A stretch of 64,000 nt of DNA from Pseudoflavitalea rhizosphaerae (lineage in GTDB: Bacteria; Bacteroidota; Bacteroidia; Chitinophagales; Chitinophagaceae): positions 365,245 to 429,244 of the forward strand of contig NZ_RCSU01000004.1 of assembly GCF_003991355.1 (NCBI RefSeq), read 5' to 3'. This document shows positions 1-9,233 of the stretch, in pieces. Position numbers and translations under genes: made by a program. Numbering within the stretch: the stretch's first letter is position 1; each line of letters starts with the position of its first letter. The notes beneath the pieces were generated by a model. It did no database searches and was not told where the DNA came from. It was given only the letters and a program-made list of their open reading frames with translations.

Positions 1-840
1 GCCTGCCAGGTGGCTGATGCTTTCTTTGAAGTACCCCCGGTAACACATCCTTCCTACCCGCAGCAGTTGATGGATATTTGTCTTCAGTTTGATATCAGGA
101 TGGTTGTGCCTACCATCGATACAGAACTGAAAGTGATGGCGGAAAACAGGCAGTGGTTTGAAAGCAATGGCATTCACCTGGTCATATCTTCCAGTGAATT
201 CATTAATACCTGCAGGGATAAAAGAAAGACCCACCTTTTTTTCGGGGAAAGGGATATTGCGGTTCCTGCGCCCATCGATAAGCACCAGCCCAGCTTTCCG
301 CTGTTCATCAAACCATTCAATGGAAGTTTGAGCGCAAATACTTTTGTTATCCGGCATCTGCATGAGCTTACGGAATGGCATATGACCAATGAACAGCTCC
401 TGTTCATGGAGTATTTCGACAAGGCGGATTATGATGAATATACGGTAGATATGTATTACAACAAAGCAGGACTGCTACGCTGCCTGGTGCCCAGGAAAAG
501 ATTGCTGGTGAGGGCAGGAGAGATCAGCAAGGGAGTGACCTGCTATAACAGGCTGGTGCCATTCCTCGCAGACCGGCTTGGATGTATCGATGGCGCCAGA
601 GGTTGCCTCACTGCTCAATTCTTTATGCATAAGACCAATAACAGTATTGCAGGGATCGAGATCAATGCGCGTTTTGGCGGTGGCTATCCGCTCAGCTATC
701 ATGCAGGAGCCAATTATCCACGCTGGTTGCTGGAGGAGTATCTGCTTGATCAGGAAATCCCTGTGATGCATAACTGGGAACATGACCTGCTGATGTTGCG
801 CTACGATGATGAAGTGATCGTTCATGGAAATAAAGGTTAG
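1..840 (+). CDS. ATP-grasp ligase, carbamoyl-phosphate-synthase-like (5' partial)
   Basis: The frame is open at the left edge, so the N-terminus lies outside the window and about 279 residues are visible. The visible part is the central and C-terminal ATP-grasp fold: a strand with a lysine (FIKPFNGS), an acidic segment (DYDEYTVDMYY) and, near the end, EINARFGGGYPLS, the usual metal- and phosphate-binding stretch. ATP-grasp enzymes join a carboxylate to an amine or thiol through an acyl phosphate; the substrate here cannot be told. The stop overlaps the next gene by 17 bases, and the neighbours are nucleotide-sugar genes, so a role in decorating a surface sugar is the likely inference. Confidence 0.82.
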   Translation, partial: ACQVADAFFEVPPVTHPSYPQQLMDICLQFDIRMVVPTIDTELKVMAENRQWFESNGIHLVISSSEFINTCRDKRKTHLFFGERDIAVPAPIDKHQPSFPLFIKPFNGSLSANTFVIRHLHELTEWHMTNEQLLFMEYFDKADYDEYTVDMYYNKAGLLRCLVPRKRLLVRAGEISKGVTCYNRLVPFLADRLGCIDGARGCLTAQFFMHKTNNSIAGIEINARFGGGYPLSYHAGANYPRWLLEEYLLDQEIPVMHNWEHDLLMLRYDDEVIVHGNKG

Positions 841-1495
841 CAAAAACGCCTTTTTCATTTTCGACCTGGACGACACGCTTTACCTCGAAAGGGAATATCT
901 CTATTCCGCCTTTCGCAGTATTGCGGACCGGGTACTGGAGCTCACCGGGAAGGACCATTATCAACATATGGTCCGGCTTTATAATTCCGGCGCGAACGTT
1001 TTCCAGTGGATTGAATCAGCCTTTGGAATGCGGTCTCCTTCGATGTCTGTTCCTGATTTGCTCCATCATTACCGGAATCATATTCCTTCCATTTCCCTGG
1101 CAAGGGGCGCCGGCCCTTTCCTGCAGCAACTGCAACTCATGAACATGCCAATGGGCCTGATCACAGACGGGAGAAGCACTACGCAGCGGAACAAATTGAA
1201 GGCGCTGAATATTGAAACTCTTTTTTCCGATATCATCATTTCGGATGAATTCGGTTCGGCTAAACCATCCGTCAGGAATTACCAGTATTTCCAGGACCGT
1301 TATCCGGCGGCTGAGTTCCATTTTTTTGGAGATAACCCTATCAAGGATTTCCTGGCGCCCCGGAAACTGGGCTGGCACTGCTACTGTATGAAAGATAATG
1401 GTGAACATATACATGAACAACATTTTGCTGACCATCCCTCTGTACACATCATTTCCTCATTTTATGAGATCAGGCTTATAAAACAAATAACATGA
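824..1495 (+). CDS. HAD-superfamily hydrolase
   Basis: This 223-residue protein has the HAD signature at its N-terminus (FIFDLDDTLY, with two catalytic aspartates), a helical cap at about residues 25-90, motif II at GLITDG, and motif III/IV near GDNPIKDF. HAD enzymes of this size are usually small-molecule phosphatases. The start overlaps the upstream ATP-grasp gene and the stop overlaps the ATG of the aminotransferase gene (ATGA), so the three are probably translationally coupled. The substrate is unknown; a sugar phosphate or a product of the ATP-grasp enzyme fits the context. Confidence 0.88.
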   Translation: MEIKVSKNAFFIFDLDDTLYLEREYLYSAFRSIADRVLELTGKDHYQHMVRLYNSGANVFQWIESAFGMRSPSMSVPDLLHHYRNHIPSISLARGAGPFLQQLQLMNMPMGLITDGRSTTQRNKLKALNIETLFSDIIISDEFGSAKPSVRNYQYFQDRYPAAEFHFFGDNPIKDFLAPRKLGWHCYCMKDNGEHIHEQHFADHPSVHIISSFYEIRLIKQIT

Positions 1496-2628
1496 AAGAT
1501 AGAATCTGGCTTTCTTCTCCACATATAGGGAAGAAGGAAATGTATTGGGTGCAGCAGGCATTTGCTACCAACTGGATAGCGCCACTGGGGCCGAATGTAA
1601 CGGGTTTTGAAGAAGAGCTCGGCGATTCGCTTGGCAGCAGGGTAGAGGTGGCCGCATTGAGTTCAGGAACAGCAGCCCTTCACCTGGCATTGGTATTACT
1701 GGGCGTGGGAAGAGGCGATGAGGTTATTTGCCAGTCCATGACATTTGCTGCTTCAGCAAATCCGGTGGTTTACCAGGGTGCAACACCTGTTTTTGTAGAC
1801 AGTGAAGAAGCCACCTGGAACATGAGCCCGCAATTTTTAGAGCAGGCCATAAAAGACCGGCTGAGGAAAAGGAAGAAACCCAAAGCCATTATTGTGGTGC
1901 ATTTGTATGGAATGCCCGCCATGATGGATGAGATTTCAGCTATTGCTAGCCGTTATGGCATACCGTTGATAGAAGATGCCGCCGAAGCGCTGGGCAGTAC
2001 TTACAAGGGAAAGCCTGTGGGCACGATGGGAGATCTCGGGATCTTTTCATTCAATGGCAATAAGATCATTACCACTTCCGGCGGCGGCGCCCTTGTTTCC
2101 GCGAATGGAAAATACATTGAGGAAGCAAGATTCCTGGCAACCCAGGCTCTGGATCCTGCGCCGCATTACCAGCATTCCCGCACAGGATACAATTACAGGA
2201 TGAGTAATGTTTGCGCCGGCATTGGCCGCGGACAGCTGGAAGTATTGGCAAACAGGGTGCAAAGCCGGCGGAGGAATTTCTTCTATTATCAACTGGCGCT
2301 TGGTTCCCTGGAAAAAGTGCATTTCCATGAAGAGCCTTCCTGGGAGTTCTTTTCCAATTATTGGCTGACCACATTGATTTTTGAAGAAGGTAATGAAATG
2401 CGGGAAGAAATACGGCAGATGCTGCTGGCGAACAATATCGATTGCCGCCCTTTGTGGAAACCTATGCATCTGCAACCGCTCTTTGAAACGGCCCCATATT
2501 ATGGAGAAGGCGTGAGTGAGCGATTGTTTGAGCAGGGACTATGCCTGCCTTCCGGCTCCAACCTTACAGAATCCGAACTGAACAGGGTGATTGCACTTAT
2601 TTACGAATCCTTCAAAGCAACTGTATGA
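1492..2628 (+). CDS. DegT/DnrJ/EryC1/StrS-family PLP aminotransferase (PglE-like)
   Basis: At 378 residues this is the usual length for sugar aminotransferases of fold type I. It opens with LSSPHIGKKEMYWVQQAF and continues with the ALSSGTAALHLAL cofactor-binding stretch, the LIEDAAEALGS aspartate motif and FSFNGNKIITTSGGG, which contains the PLP-binding lysine. Such enzymes convert a 4-keto nucleotide sugar to a 4-amino sugar. The next gene encodes the kind of 4,6-dehydratase that makes this substrate, and the two overlap by four bases. The pair therefore probably makes a bacillosamine-type or related amino sugar. No acetyltransferase is seen in the window. Confidence 0.92.
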   Translation: MKDRIWLSSPHIGKKEMYWVQQAFATNWIAPLGPNVTGFEEELGDSLGSRVEVAALSSGTAALHLALVLLGVGRGDEVICQSMTFAASANPVVYQGATPVFVDSEEATWNMSPQFLEQAIKDRLRKRKKPKAIIVVHLYGMPAMMDEISAIASRYGIPLIEDAAEALGSTYKGKPVGTMGDLGIFSFNGNKIITTSGGGALVSANGKYIEEARFLATQALDPAPHYQHSRTGYNYRMSNVCAGIGRGQLEVLANRVQSRRRNFFYYQLALGSLEKVHFHEEPSWEFFSNYWLTTLIFEEGNEMREEIRQMLLANNIDCRPLWKPMHLQPLFETAPYYGEGVSERLFEQGLCLPSGSNLTESELNRVIALIYESFKATV

Positions 2629-4619
2629 AAAAACTATTTACTTATGTACAATCTGTTCCCCGATGGGTGATCCTGCTAACAGACGTGCTGGTTAATATGG
2701 CATCTTTCTCCCTGTCTTATTTTATAGTCAAACAGTTTGAGTTTCCGGTGATCCTCAGGGGGCATTTTTTCCTTTATACGATCACCTATGCTTTACTGGC
2801 GCTGGTGGTATTCTATCTGATGCGGATCTACAGGGGCATTATCCGGCACTCGAATATTCATGACATGCTTCGCATATTCATTGGCGTATTGATCATAAGC
2901 CTGCTGTATCCCGTTGCTGCGGAGATTTTTGTAGCTGCCAGGTACAATATCAGGTCCCTCAATATTCCTGTTGTATTGATCGTGAATTTTTTCATTGCCT
3001 CTTCCCTGTTGATCTTTTACCGGGTCCTGGTACGGGGTGTTTATTATTATTTCATGCATATTTCACCAGCAGGGAAAGAAAATGTATTGATCTATGGATC
3101 AGATGCAGAGGCCATCCTCATCAAACAGGCGATTGAATCGGGCCTGCACGGGGAAATGGTGATTGCCGGATTTGTTGAGACCAATGCTTCCCGTGTGAAT
3201 GCAACCATACAACAGGTAAAGATCTATCATATCAAAGCGCTGGGGTTGCTGAAGATCCGCAAGAAAGTGACCAAGCTCATTCTCATGAACGAATATCTCT
3301 CCGGTGCCGATAAAAAAAGGGTGATTGAAAAATGCCTGCAACTGGGCATAAAAGTACTTACCGTGCCACCGCCCGATCAATGGGTCTATGGCAGGATCAG
3401 TCAGCGGCAGATGAAGGCATTGAAGATCGAAGACCTGCTGCAGAGAGAGCCGATAGTGATCAACAACCAGAACATCTGTGCAGAGCTGGAAGGGAATTGC
3501 ATCCTGGTCACCGGTGCTGCGGGTTCCATCGGATCGGAAATTGTGAGGCAGGTTGTAGGTTATAAGCCATCAAGAGTGATACTGGTGGACCAGGCGGAAA
3601 CAGGATTGCACGAGATCCAGCTGGAGATGGAAGAACAGCTTCCGGATACGGAGATCATTATTTTCATCGCCAGTGTGAGGGACCGGACAAGGATGGAATT
3701 GCCTTTCAGGAAATTCCTTCCGAAGATCGTATTTCATGCTGCCGCTTTCAAGCATGTGCCGATGATGGAAAAGCATCCCTCCGAAGCAATCCTTACCAAT
3801 GTGCTGGGCACAAGGGTTGTGGCCGATCTGTCTGTTTGCTTCAATGTTGAAAAGTTCATCATGATCTCTACTGACAAGGCAGTGAACCCTTCCAATGTGA
3901 TGGGCGCTTCCAAAAGGATCGCAGAAATGTATGTGCAGTCGCTCAGCAATATTGTGCACAGTAAATCGCCGGAAGATATCCTGCATATCTATCATTCCTG
4001 GAGCCGTCAGTTTGTGAACAATGCCCGGCATTCGAATACCAAATTCATTACAACCCGGTTCGGAAATGTGCTGGGCTCCAACGGATCGGTGATACCCCGC
4101 TTCAGGGCGCAGATCGAGGCAGGAGGGCCGGTAACCGTTACCCATCCGCAGATCACCCGCTACTTCATGACAATTCCTGAAGCAGTTCAGCTGGTACTGG
4201 AAGCGGCCACTATCGGCAATGGAGCTGAAGTTTTCGTATTCGATATGGGCGAGTCTGTAAAGATCATCGACCTTGCATATAATATGATCAGGCTTGCCGG
4301 TTTCATTCCCGGACAGGATATCAGGGTCGTATTTACAGGGCTCCGCCCGGGTGAGAAGTTGTATGAAGAGTTGCTGAATGTGCAGGAAACCACTTTGCCT
4401 ACACATCATGCCAAGATCAAGATTGCACGTGTATCGCCCTGTTGTGATCAAACAGTAATGCAGATCGAAGAGCTGATCAATATCAGCAGGCAGGGTAATG
4501 ACAAAACCCTCGTGAAAAAAATGAAACTGCTGGTGCCGGAGTTCATCAGTAACAATTCTCAATTTGAGCAGCTGGACCATGCAGCAATAGAAAACAGTAA
4601 ATTCAGTGCGGTTGTTTAA
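2625..4619 (+). CDS. Membrane-bound nucleotide-sugar 4,6-dehydratase (PglF/CapD/WbpM-like)
   Basis: The ATG at 2625, overlapping the upstream stop, gives 664 residues; an upstream in-frame ATG at 2541 lies inside the aminotransferase gene and is less likely. About four hydrophobic helices fill residues 15-150, followed by a CoA-binding-like Rossmann region and the catalytic SDR domain starting at ILVTGAAGSIGSEIV. The STDKAV and MGASKR motifs are the active-site signature of this family, in which methionine replaces the usual SDR tyrosine. An extra segment of roughly 20 residues (about 4010-4050) lies before the TTRFGNVLGSNGSV motif. It acts at the inner membrane on UDP-GlcNAc-like sugars. Confidence 0.93.
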   Translation: MKKLFTYVQSVPRWVILLTDVLVNMASFSLSYFIVKQFEFPVILRGHFFLYTITYALLALVVFYLMRIYRGIIRHSNIHDMLRIFIGVLIISLLYPVAAEIFVAARYNIRSLNIPVVLIVNFFIASSLLIFYRVLVRGVYYYFMHISPAGKENVLIYGSDAEAILIKQAIESGLHGEMVIAGFVETNASRVNATIQQVKIYHIKALGLLKIRKKVTKLILMNEYLSGADKKRVIEKCLQLGIKVLTVPPPDQWVYGRISQRQMKALKIEDLLQREPIVINNQNICAELEGNCILVTGAAGSIGSEIVRQVVGYKPSRVILVDQAETGLHEIQLEMEEQLPDTEIIIFIASVRDRTRMELPFRKFLPKIVFHAAAFKHVPMMEKHPSEAILTNVLGTRVVADLSVCFNVEKFIMISTDKAVNPSNVMGASKRIAEMYVQSLSNIVHSKSPEDILHIYHSWSRQFVNNARHSNTKFITTRFGNVLGSNGSVIPRFRAQIEAGGPVTVTHPQITRYFMTIPEAVQLVLEAATIGNGAEVFVFDMGESVKIIDLAYNMIRLAGFIPGQDIRVVFTGLRPGEKLYEELLNVQETTLPTHHAKIKIARVSPCCDQTVMQIEELINISRQGNDKTLVKKMKLLVPEFISNNSQFEQLDHAAIENSKFSAVV

Positions 4620-4631
4620 TGTGCTGTTATC

Positions 4632-6434
4632 ATGAAGTATTGCCTGCTTCAGTTATGCTTCTACGTTAGTATCATGCTACCGGCAAAGGCAAGACAGGAG
4701 GCCAGCCACTGGTACTTTGGTTACCATGCAGGGATACAGTTTACAGATGGAGGTCCCGGGCCTGTTACTGGCTCACTGTCGGGATGGGAAGGATGCAGCG
4801 CTATCAGTGATGTGAACGGGAACCTCCTGTTCTATTCAGATGGCATGCAGGTCTGGAACCGGCAGCACCGCCAAATGCCTAATGGAAGCGCTTTGCTGGG
4901 CGATACACTTAGTACTCAATCTGCCCTGATAACGCAGTGGCCGGGAAGCGATTCCCTGTACTATCTCTTTACAGTTGATAAAGAAGGAGGTAATAACGGT
5001 CTGGTATATTCGGTAATCGATATGAGCCTCGATGATGGATTGGGGGATATCATCCCCGGCAGGAAGAATATTCGCCTTACGGGTCCTGTCTGTGAAAAGA
5101 TCGCTGCTGTAAAAAAGAACAACGCGAATGATCTCTGGCTCATTGCCGCACGGTATGGCACAGACGAATTACTGGTCTACCTCATCGATTGCCGGGGGAT
5201 ACAATCTTCGCCACAAATATTCCGTTCAGGACTTGTAATCAGCCAGCTTTCAGAAGCGATCGGCTACCTGAAGGCTTCGCCGGATGGACGATGGCTGGCG
5301 CTAGCCAGTTTCACTTCATCGGCTATAGTACTTGATTTCGATATTCATACGGGCGCCATCAGCAGGCCCCGAACGGTTTATGCCAATCCCAACAGGATTG
5401 CAGGCCCTTACGGGCTCGAATTTTCACGCGACGGACGTTTTCTGTACATGAGCGAATCCTACAACAACAGTGGATCAGGAGCCTATTATGTGAGCCAGTA
5501 TGAGCTGGAATCAACTTCAGTGGAGGCAAGCAGGGTGCCCGTAGATTCAGGGTATAGTCATACTGCAGGAGCTATCCAGGCTGCGCCGGATGGAAATCTT
5601 TATATCGCTTATGATGGAATGGATTATTTGGGCGCTATCACTCATCCGGAGAGAAAAGGACTTGCCTGCGGATTTCAAAAGGAATATTTCAGATTGGCCC
5701 CTGGCTCCCTTTCAGGTGTGGGGCTTCCTTCGTTTGTGGCAGGATACCAGAAAAGATTATTGCCGGCAGACACCACAATTTGTGAAGGCGCTTTCCTGCA
5801 GGTGTTACTGGATGTGCCGGGAGAAAATGTTCTCTGGCAGAACGGTGCTGCACATACTTCCTATACACTCAGTGAGCCGGGTATGTATTGGGTGCAGGTG
5901 AGTAATCAATACTGCCGGTACAGTGATTCGCTGCTGCTGGGTCTTACACTAAAGCCTGCCCCTGTTCTGAAGCGGGGCTTAACTATATGTCCGGGGCAGC
6001 AAATTCTACTGCATGCAGGCACAATAGGCGACAACTACCGGTGGCAGGATGGCAACACACAAGCGGTGTATGTTGTAACAGCGCCCGGTACATATCGTAT
6101 AACAGTCACCAATAGCTGTGGATCAGGGCAGGATGAAACAGTTGTTGCGCGGGGCGGCTGTATGCTGGCAATACCGAATGCATTCACGCCCGCGAAAAAT
6201 ACCAATAACCTGTTCAGGCTGGTGAATGGACATCTGGCCGAAAAGTTCACCATGCAGTTGTTCAATCGCTGGGGCCAGCTGGTGTTCCGCACCAACGATC
6301 CGCTGGCTGGTTGGGATGGACGTATCAGCGGCATCGATCAGCCGGCAGGCAGTTACGTTTATCAAATCTCTTATACTGTCAGGTCTACAGGTCAGGCTGA
6401 AAGCCACACTGGTGTAATGTTGCTTATCCGGTAG
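4632..6434 (+). CDS. Secreted propeller-like protein with gliding-motility-type T9SS C-terminal domain
   Basis: This 600-residue protein has an N-terminal Sec signal peptide ending near AKA, then roughly 350 residues of repeated short strands (for example SPDGRWLALASF and SRDGRFLYMSES) that read as a WD40/YVTN-like beta-propeller. Two Ig-like segments follow. The last 90 residues begin IPNAFTPAKN and contain LFNRWGQLVF and PAGSYVYQI, the hallmark of the gliding motility-associated C-terminal domain that directs export through the type IX system. It is probably anchored on the cell surface. The ligand is unknown. Confidence 0.88.
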   Translation: MKYCLLQLCFYVSIMLPAKARQEASHWYFGYHAGIQFTDGGPGPVTGSLSGWEGCSAISDVNGNLLFYSDGMQVWNRQHRQMPNGSALLGDTLSTQSALITQWPGSDSLYYLFTVDKEGGNNGLVYSVIDMSLDDGLGDIIPGRKNIRLTGPVCEKIAAVKKNNANDLWLIAARYGTDELLVYLIDCRGIQSSPQIFRSGLVISQLSEAIGYLKASPDGRWLALASFTSSAIVLDFDIHTGAISRPRTVYANPNRIAGPYGLEFSRDGRFLYMSESYNNSGSGAYYVSQYELESTSVEASRVPVDSGYSHTAGAIQAAPDGNLYIAYDGMDYLGAITHPERKGLACGFQKEYFRLAPGSLSGVGLPSFVAGYQKRLLPADTTICEGAFLQVLLDVPGENVLWQNGAAHTSYTLSEPGMYWVQVSNQYCRYSDSLLLGLTLKPAPVLKRGLTICPGQQILLHAGTIGDNYRWQDGNTQAVYVVTAPGTYRITVTNSCGSGQDETVVARGGCMLAIPNAFTPAKNTNNLFRLVNGHLAEKFTMQLFNRWGQLVFRTNDPLAGWDGRISGIDQPAGSYVYQISYTVRSTGQAESHTGVMLLIR

Positions 6435-6456
6435 ACCTTATCATAACAATCGCATT

Positions 6457-9036
6457 ATGAAAAATGAAAGGAGAAATTTCCTGAAAAGATTGACCTTTTC
6501 AGCACTTGCATTACCAGGCATCTCTTTTTTGCTCACAGGTAACAATAACAGAACGGCGGCCACAGTGATTGGTTGCGGCCCTGTTGAACCAGGGCTGCTG
6601 AAGGCAACAATCGGTACTGTGCGGTCTGGCAACTGGTCTTCACCGGCTACCTGGGGCGGGCGTTTGCCGGATGAACAAGACATCGTTCAGGTCCTTGCAG
6701 GGCATATCATTGTTTTTGATATGGAGGAAGCACAGGTGGGAGGTTTATATGTAAAGGAAGGCGCTGCGCTGATCTTCGATGCGGATAAGTCGGCTGTTAT
6801 GACCAGTACTGCTAATGTAATTGTGGAAGGCAGGTGGCAGATGCATCCCTCATCGGCATCGGTAGAACATGTGTTACGCTTTACCGGGATCGATGAGGCA
6901 AAGTTCGTGGGGGGCGGTATGGATGTGGTCCGGGAAGATATAGGTCTTTGGGTGATGGGCGCAGGCCGGCTGGAGCTGGAAGGCTCTTACCAGTTCCCCT
7001 GGACACGCAGCACCGGAGCAATTCCGGCAGGAGCTAGCAGCATAAACGTTGAAGGTGCAGTGAACTGGAAAAAAGGAGACCTTATCTGCATTGCCCCTAC
7101 AGGATCTCCTGCTGATGGCAACGCCATGGCAACAGGTTTCCAGGAAAGGATCATAAGCAATGTAGATGGTAAACGTGTCAGCTTAACCGAAGCATTGGCG
7201 CATGCGCATCCGAAGGTGGCTGATACATGGACTGCAGAAATAATGAACATGGAGCGCAATGTGCGGATAGAAGGCACAGCGCAGGGGCGCGCACATTTGT
7301 TCATCCGCTCCACAGCCATCCAAAAGATAATGTATACAGCTTTCAGGTATATGGGGCCCAGGCTGAACAAAGGTGGCAATGAAACCACCGAGCTGGTGCC
7401 CGGCCGCTATGCCATGCACTTCCATCATTGTAAAGATGGCAGCCGTGGATCGATTGTTGAAGGTTGTGTGATCCGCGATTGCGGCAATCACAGCTATGTG
7501 CCGCATATTTCACATGGCATCAGTTTTCTCAGCAATATCGCCTACAATGTGCTGGAAACAGCTTTCTGGTGGGATCCCGGTGATCCAACACATGATGTGT
7601 TGTACGATAGCAACCTGGTGGCGCGCTGTCATTTTCTTCAGGGGGCCCTGAACATGAATGCAGAGAATGCGCCTACCTTCTCTTCCAGCGGCTTTGCCCT
7701 GAACACCGGCGATGGAAATATTTGCATCAACAATGTGGTAGTATCGGGTGGCCAGGGAGATTATGCCGATGGCGGCGCTTATAACTGGGAAGCCGTTATC
7801 AACGAAGGAGTATGGGTGTTCAGGAATAATATTGCGCACAATTGCGACAATGGTCTTCGCGTCTGGCAGAACTCCACCCGTAATCATGTGATCGAAGACT
7901 TCTTTGCCTATTACAATGGTGTTGGTGTCTTTCACGGCGCATATGCAAATAGCTATACATATAATGGAGGCAGGCTTTATGGAAATGCCTTCATCATCAA
8001 AGCTGCTTCCACCAATTCCAACAGGGTTAGGGTGGAAAATATAGAAGTGGATGGCGCGGGCCTGATAGATCATGGCGTGGAAGTGATCCATAGTCCGCTC
8101 GCAGGCGATAGACCGGTGCTGTTGCGGAACGTAGCCATCAAAGGATGCAGGCGCAATGCACTGGTGGATTCTGCAGCTCCTGAAGTACATTCTGTAGATA
8201 TTGTTCATTGCAATATCGAAGGCAATATCCTTTTGCATCCTGATGCTGCGCAAGGAGAAACAATTAGGGTGCAGCCAATGCATGCCACACCTTACCAGAT
8301 ATCCAGATCAGGCAGGACGAATATTCTACCATTTGCCGCAACTATTTGGGGAGCGGGCAAAGGATTGAAAGGTGAATACTTCAACAGTACCGACTTTTCC
8401 AGTCCTGCGCTGGTTCGGATCGATTCCAATATCAGTTTCACCGAATGGAGTGCAGGCTTGCATTACGCCATTACAAGCGAAGTTTATTCTGTCCGGTGGA
8501 CAGGTTACCTTCTCCCTCAATACAGCGAATTGCATACTTTTTACCTTGGAGCCGGAGGTGGGTTCCGTTTGTGGGTCAATCAGCAATTGATCGCGAACGA
8601 ATGGGAAGAACATTTTCCCGGTTTGTTTCCTTCAATTCCCATTGCTCTGGAAGCCGGAAAGCCCGCTGAGATCAGGCTCGAATTCTTTAACAGGAATGGT
8701 GGTACTGGAATGGGGCTTTTATGGACCTGTAAAAGTTTGCCGCTTGAATATGTTCCCCAAAGCCAGCTATATGCAGAACCTGTAGATACTGTTCCGCCTC
8801 CTTCGCCAGAACCTGTTGAACTTATTTTAAAAGGAACGGTTATCAAACAATATATCCGGCTTGAAAGCCCCGGCAACTATAACTATCAGTTATACGATAG
8901 TATTGGTCGTTTGTTGCAGGCCGGTAAGATCATTGCCGGCTCAAATTCAATTTACATCAGCAGCGCCGCCACAGGCGTTCTCTTCCTGAAAGTGGCAGGT
9001 CTCAGCAAAACCCTCAGGTTGATCAGACACTACTGA
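6457..9036 (+). CDS. G8 / beta-helix / PA14 surface protein with Tat-like leader (copy 1)
   Basis: 859 residues. The N-terminus reads ERRNFLKR followed by a hydrophobic stretch, a twin-arginine-like leader. A G8 domain follows at about 45-160 (GTVRSGNWSSPATWGG, then INAGH-like and IFDADKSAVM strands). Next is a long right-handed beta-helix with MHFHHCKDGSRGSIVEGC and ETAFWWDPGDPTHDV, and a PA14 domain near 635-775 (GLKGEYFN through GMGLLW). The last 70 residues resemble a type A T9SS sorting domain (YDSIGRLLQ). G8/beta-helix proteins of this type are thought to bind or cut glycans. The next gene is a close paralogue. Confidence 0.88.
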   Translation: MKNERRNFLKRLTFSALALPGISFLLTGNNNRTAATVIGCGPVEPGLLKATIGTVRSGNWSSPATWGGRLPDEQDIVQVLAGHIIVFDMEEAQVGGLYVKEGAALIFDADKSAVMTSTANVIVEGRWQMHPSSASVEHVLRFTGIDEAKFVGGGMDVVREDIGLWVMGAGRLELEGSYQFPWTRSTGAIPAGASSINVEGAVNWKKGDLICIAPTGSPADGNAMATGFQERIISNVDGKRVSLTEALAHAHPKVADTWTAEIMNMERNVRIEGTAQGRAHLFIRSTAIQKIMYTAFRYMGPRLNKGGNETTELVPGRYAMHFHHCKDGSRGSIVEGCVIRDCGNHSYVPHISHGISFLSNIAYNVLETAFWWDPGDPTHDVLYDSNLVARCHFLQGALNMNAENAPTFSSSGFALNTGDGNICINNVVVSGGQGDYADGGAYNWEAVINEGVWVFRNNIAHNCDNGLRVWQNSTRNHVIEDFFAYYNGVGVFHGAYANSYTYNGGRLYGNAFIIKAASTNSNRVRVENIEVDGAGLIDHGVEVIHSPLAGDRPVLLRNVAIKGCRRNALVDSAAPEVHSVDIVHCNIEGNILLHPDAAQGETIRVQPMHATPYQISRSGRTNILPFAATIWGAGKGLKGEYFNSTDFSSPALVRIDSNISFTEWSAGLHYAITSEVYSVRWTGYLLPQYSELHTFYLGAGGGFRLWVNQQLIANEWEEHFPGLFPSIPIALEAGKPAEIRLEFFNRNGGTGMGLLWTCKSLPLEYVPQSQLYAEPVDTVPPPSPEPVELILKGTVIKQYIRLESPGNYNYQLYDSIGRLLQAGKIIAGSNSIYISSAATGVLFLKVAGLSKTLRLIRHY

Positions 9037-9233
9037 GATATTCCCTTCCTGTTCATCTCACACATTCGATTTTTTCCATTTGTTCTCTTTTTATTGCAAC
9101 TGCAGCACTTCATCTTAATCTAAAAGTGTCGTTTGCAGATATGGATTCCTGAATTATGTCCTGCTTTGGGCATAATAATTGGAATTCTTTCCTCCATTCT
9201 CACCTGAATGATAAACCACAAATTAATACCTAT

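Noticed and set aside
3570..4580. 336-codon open frame antisense to the dehydratase gene
   Set aside because: It is a shadow of a well-supported gene on the other strand; the translation is rich in Cys/His with no domain-like pattern.
7510..8283. 257-codon antisense frame within the first G8 gene
   Set aside because: It mirrors the codon pattern of the beta-helix repeats and has no motif of its own.
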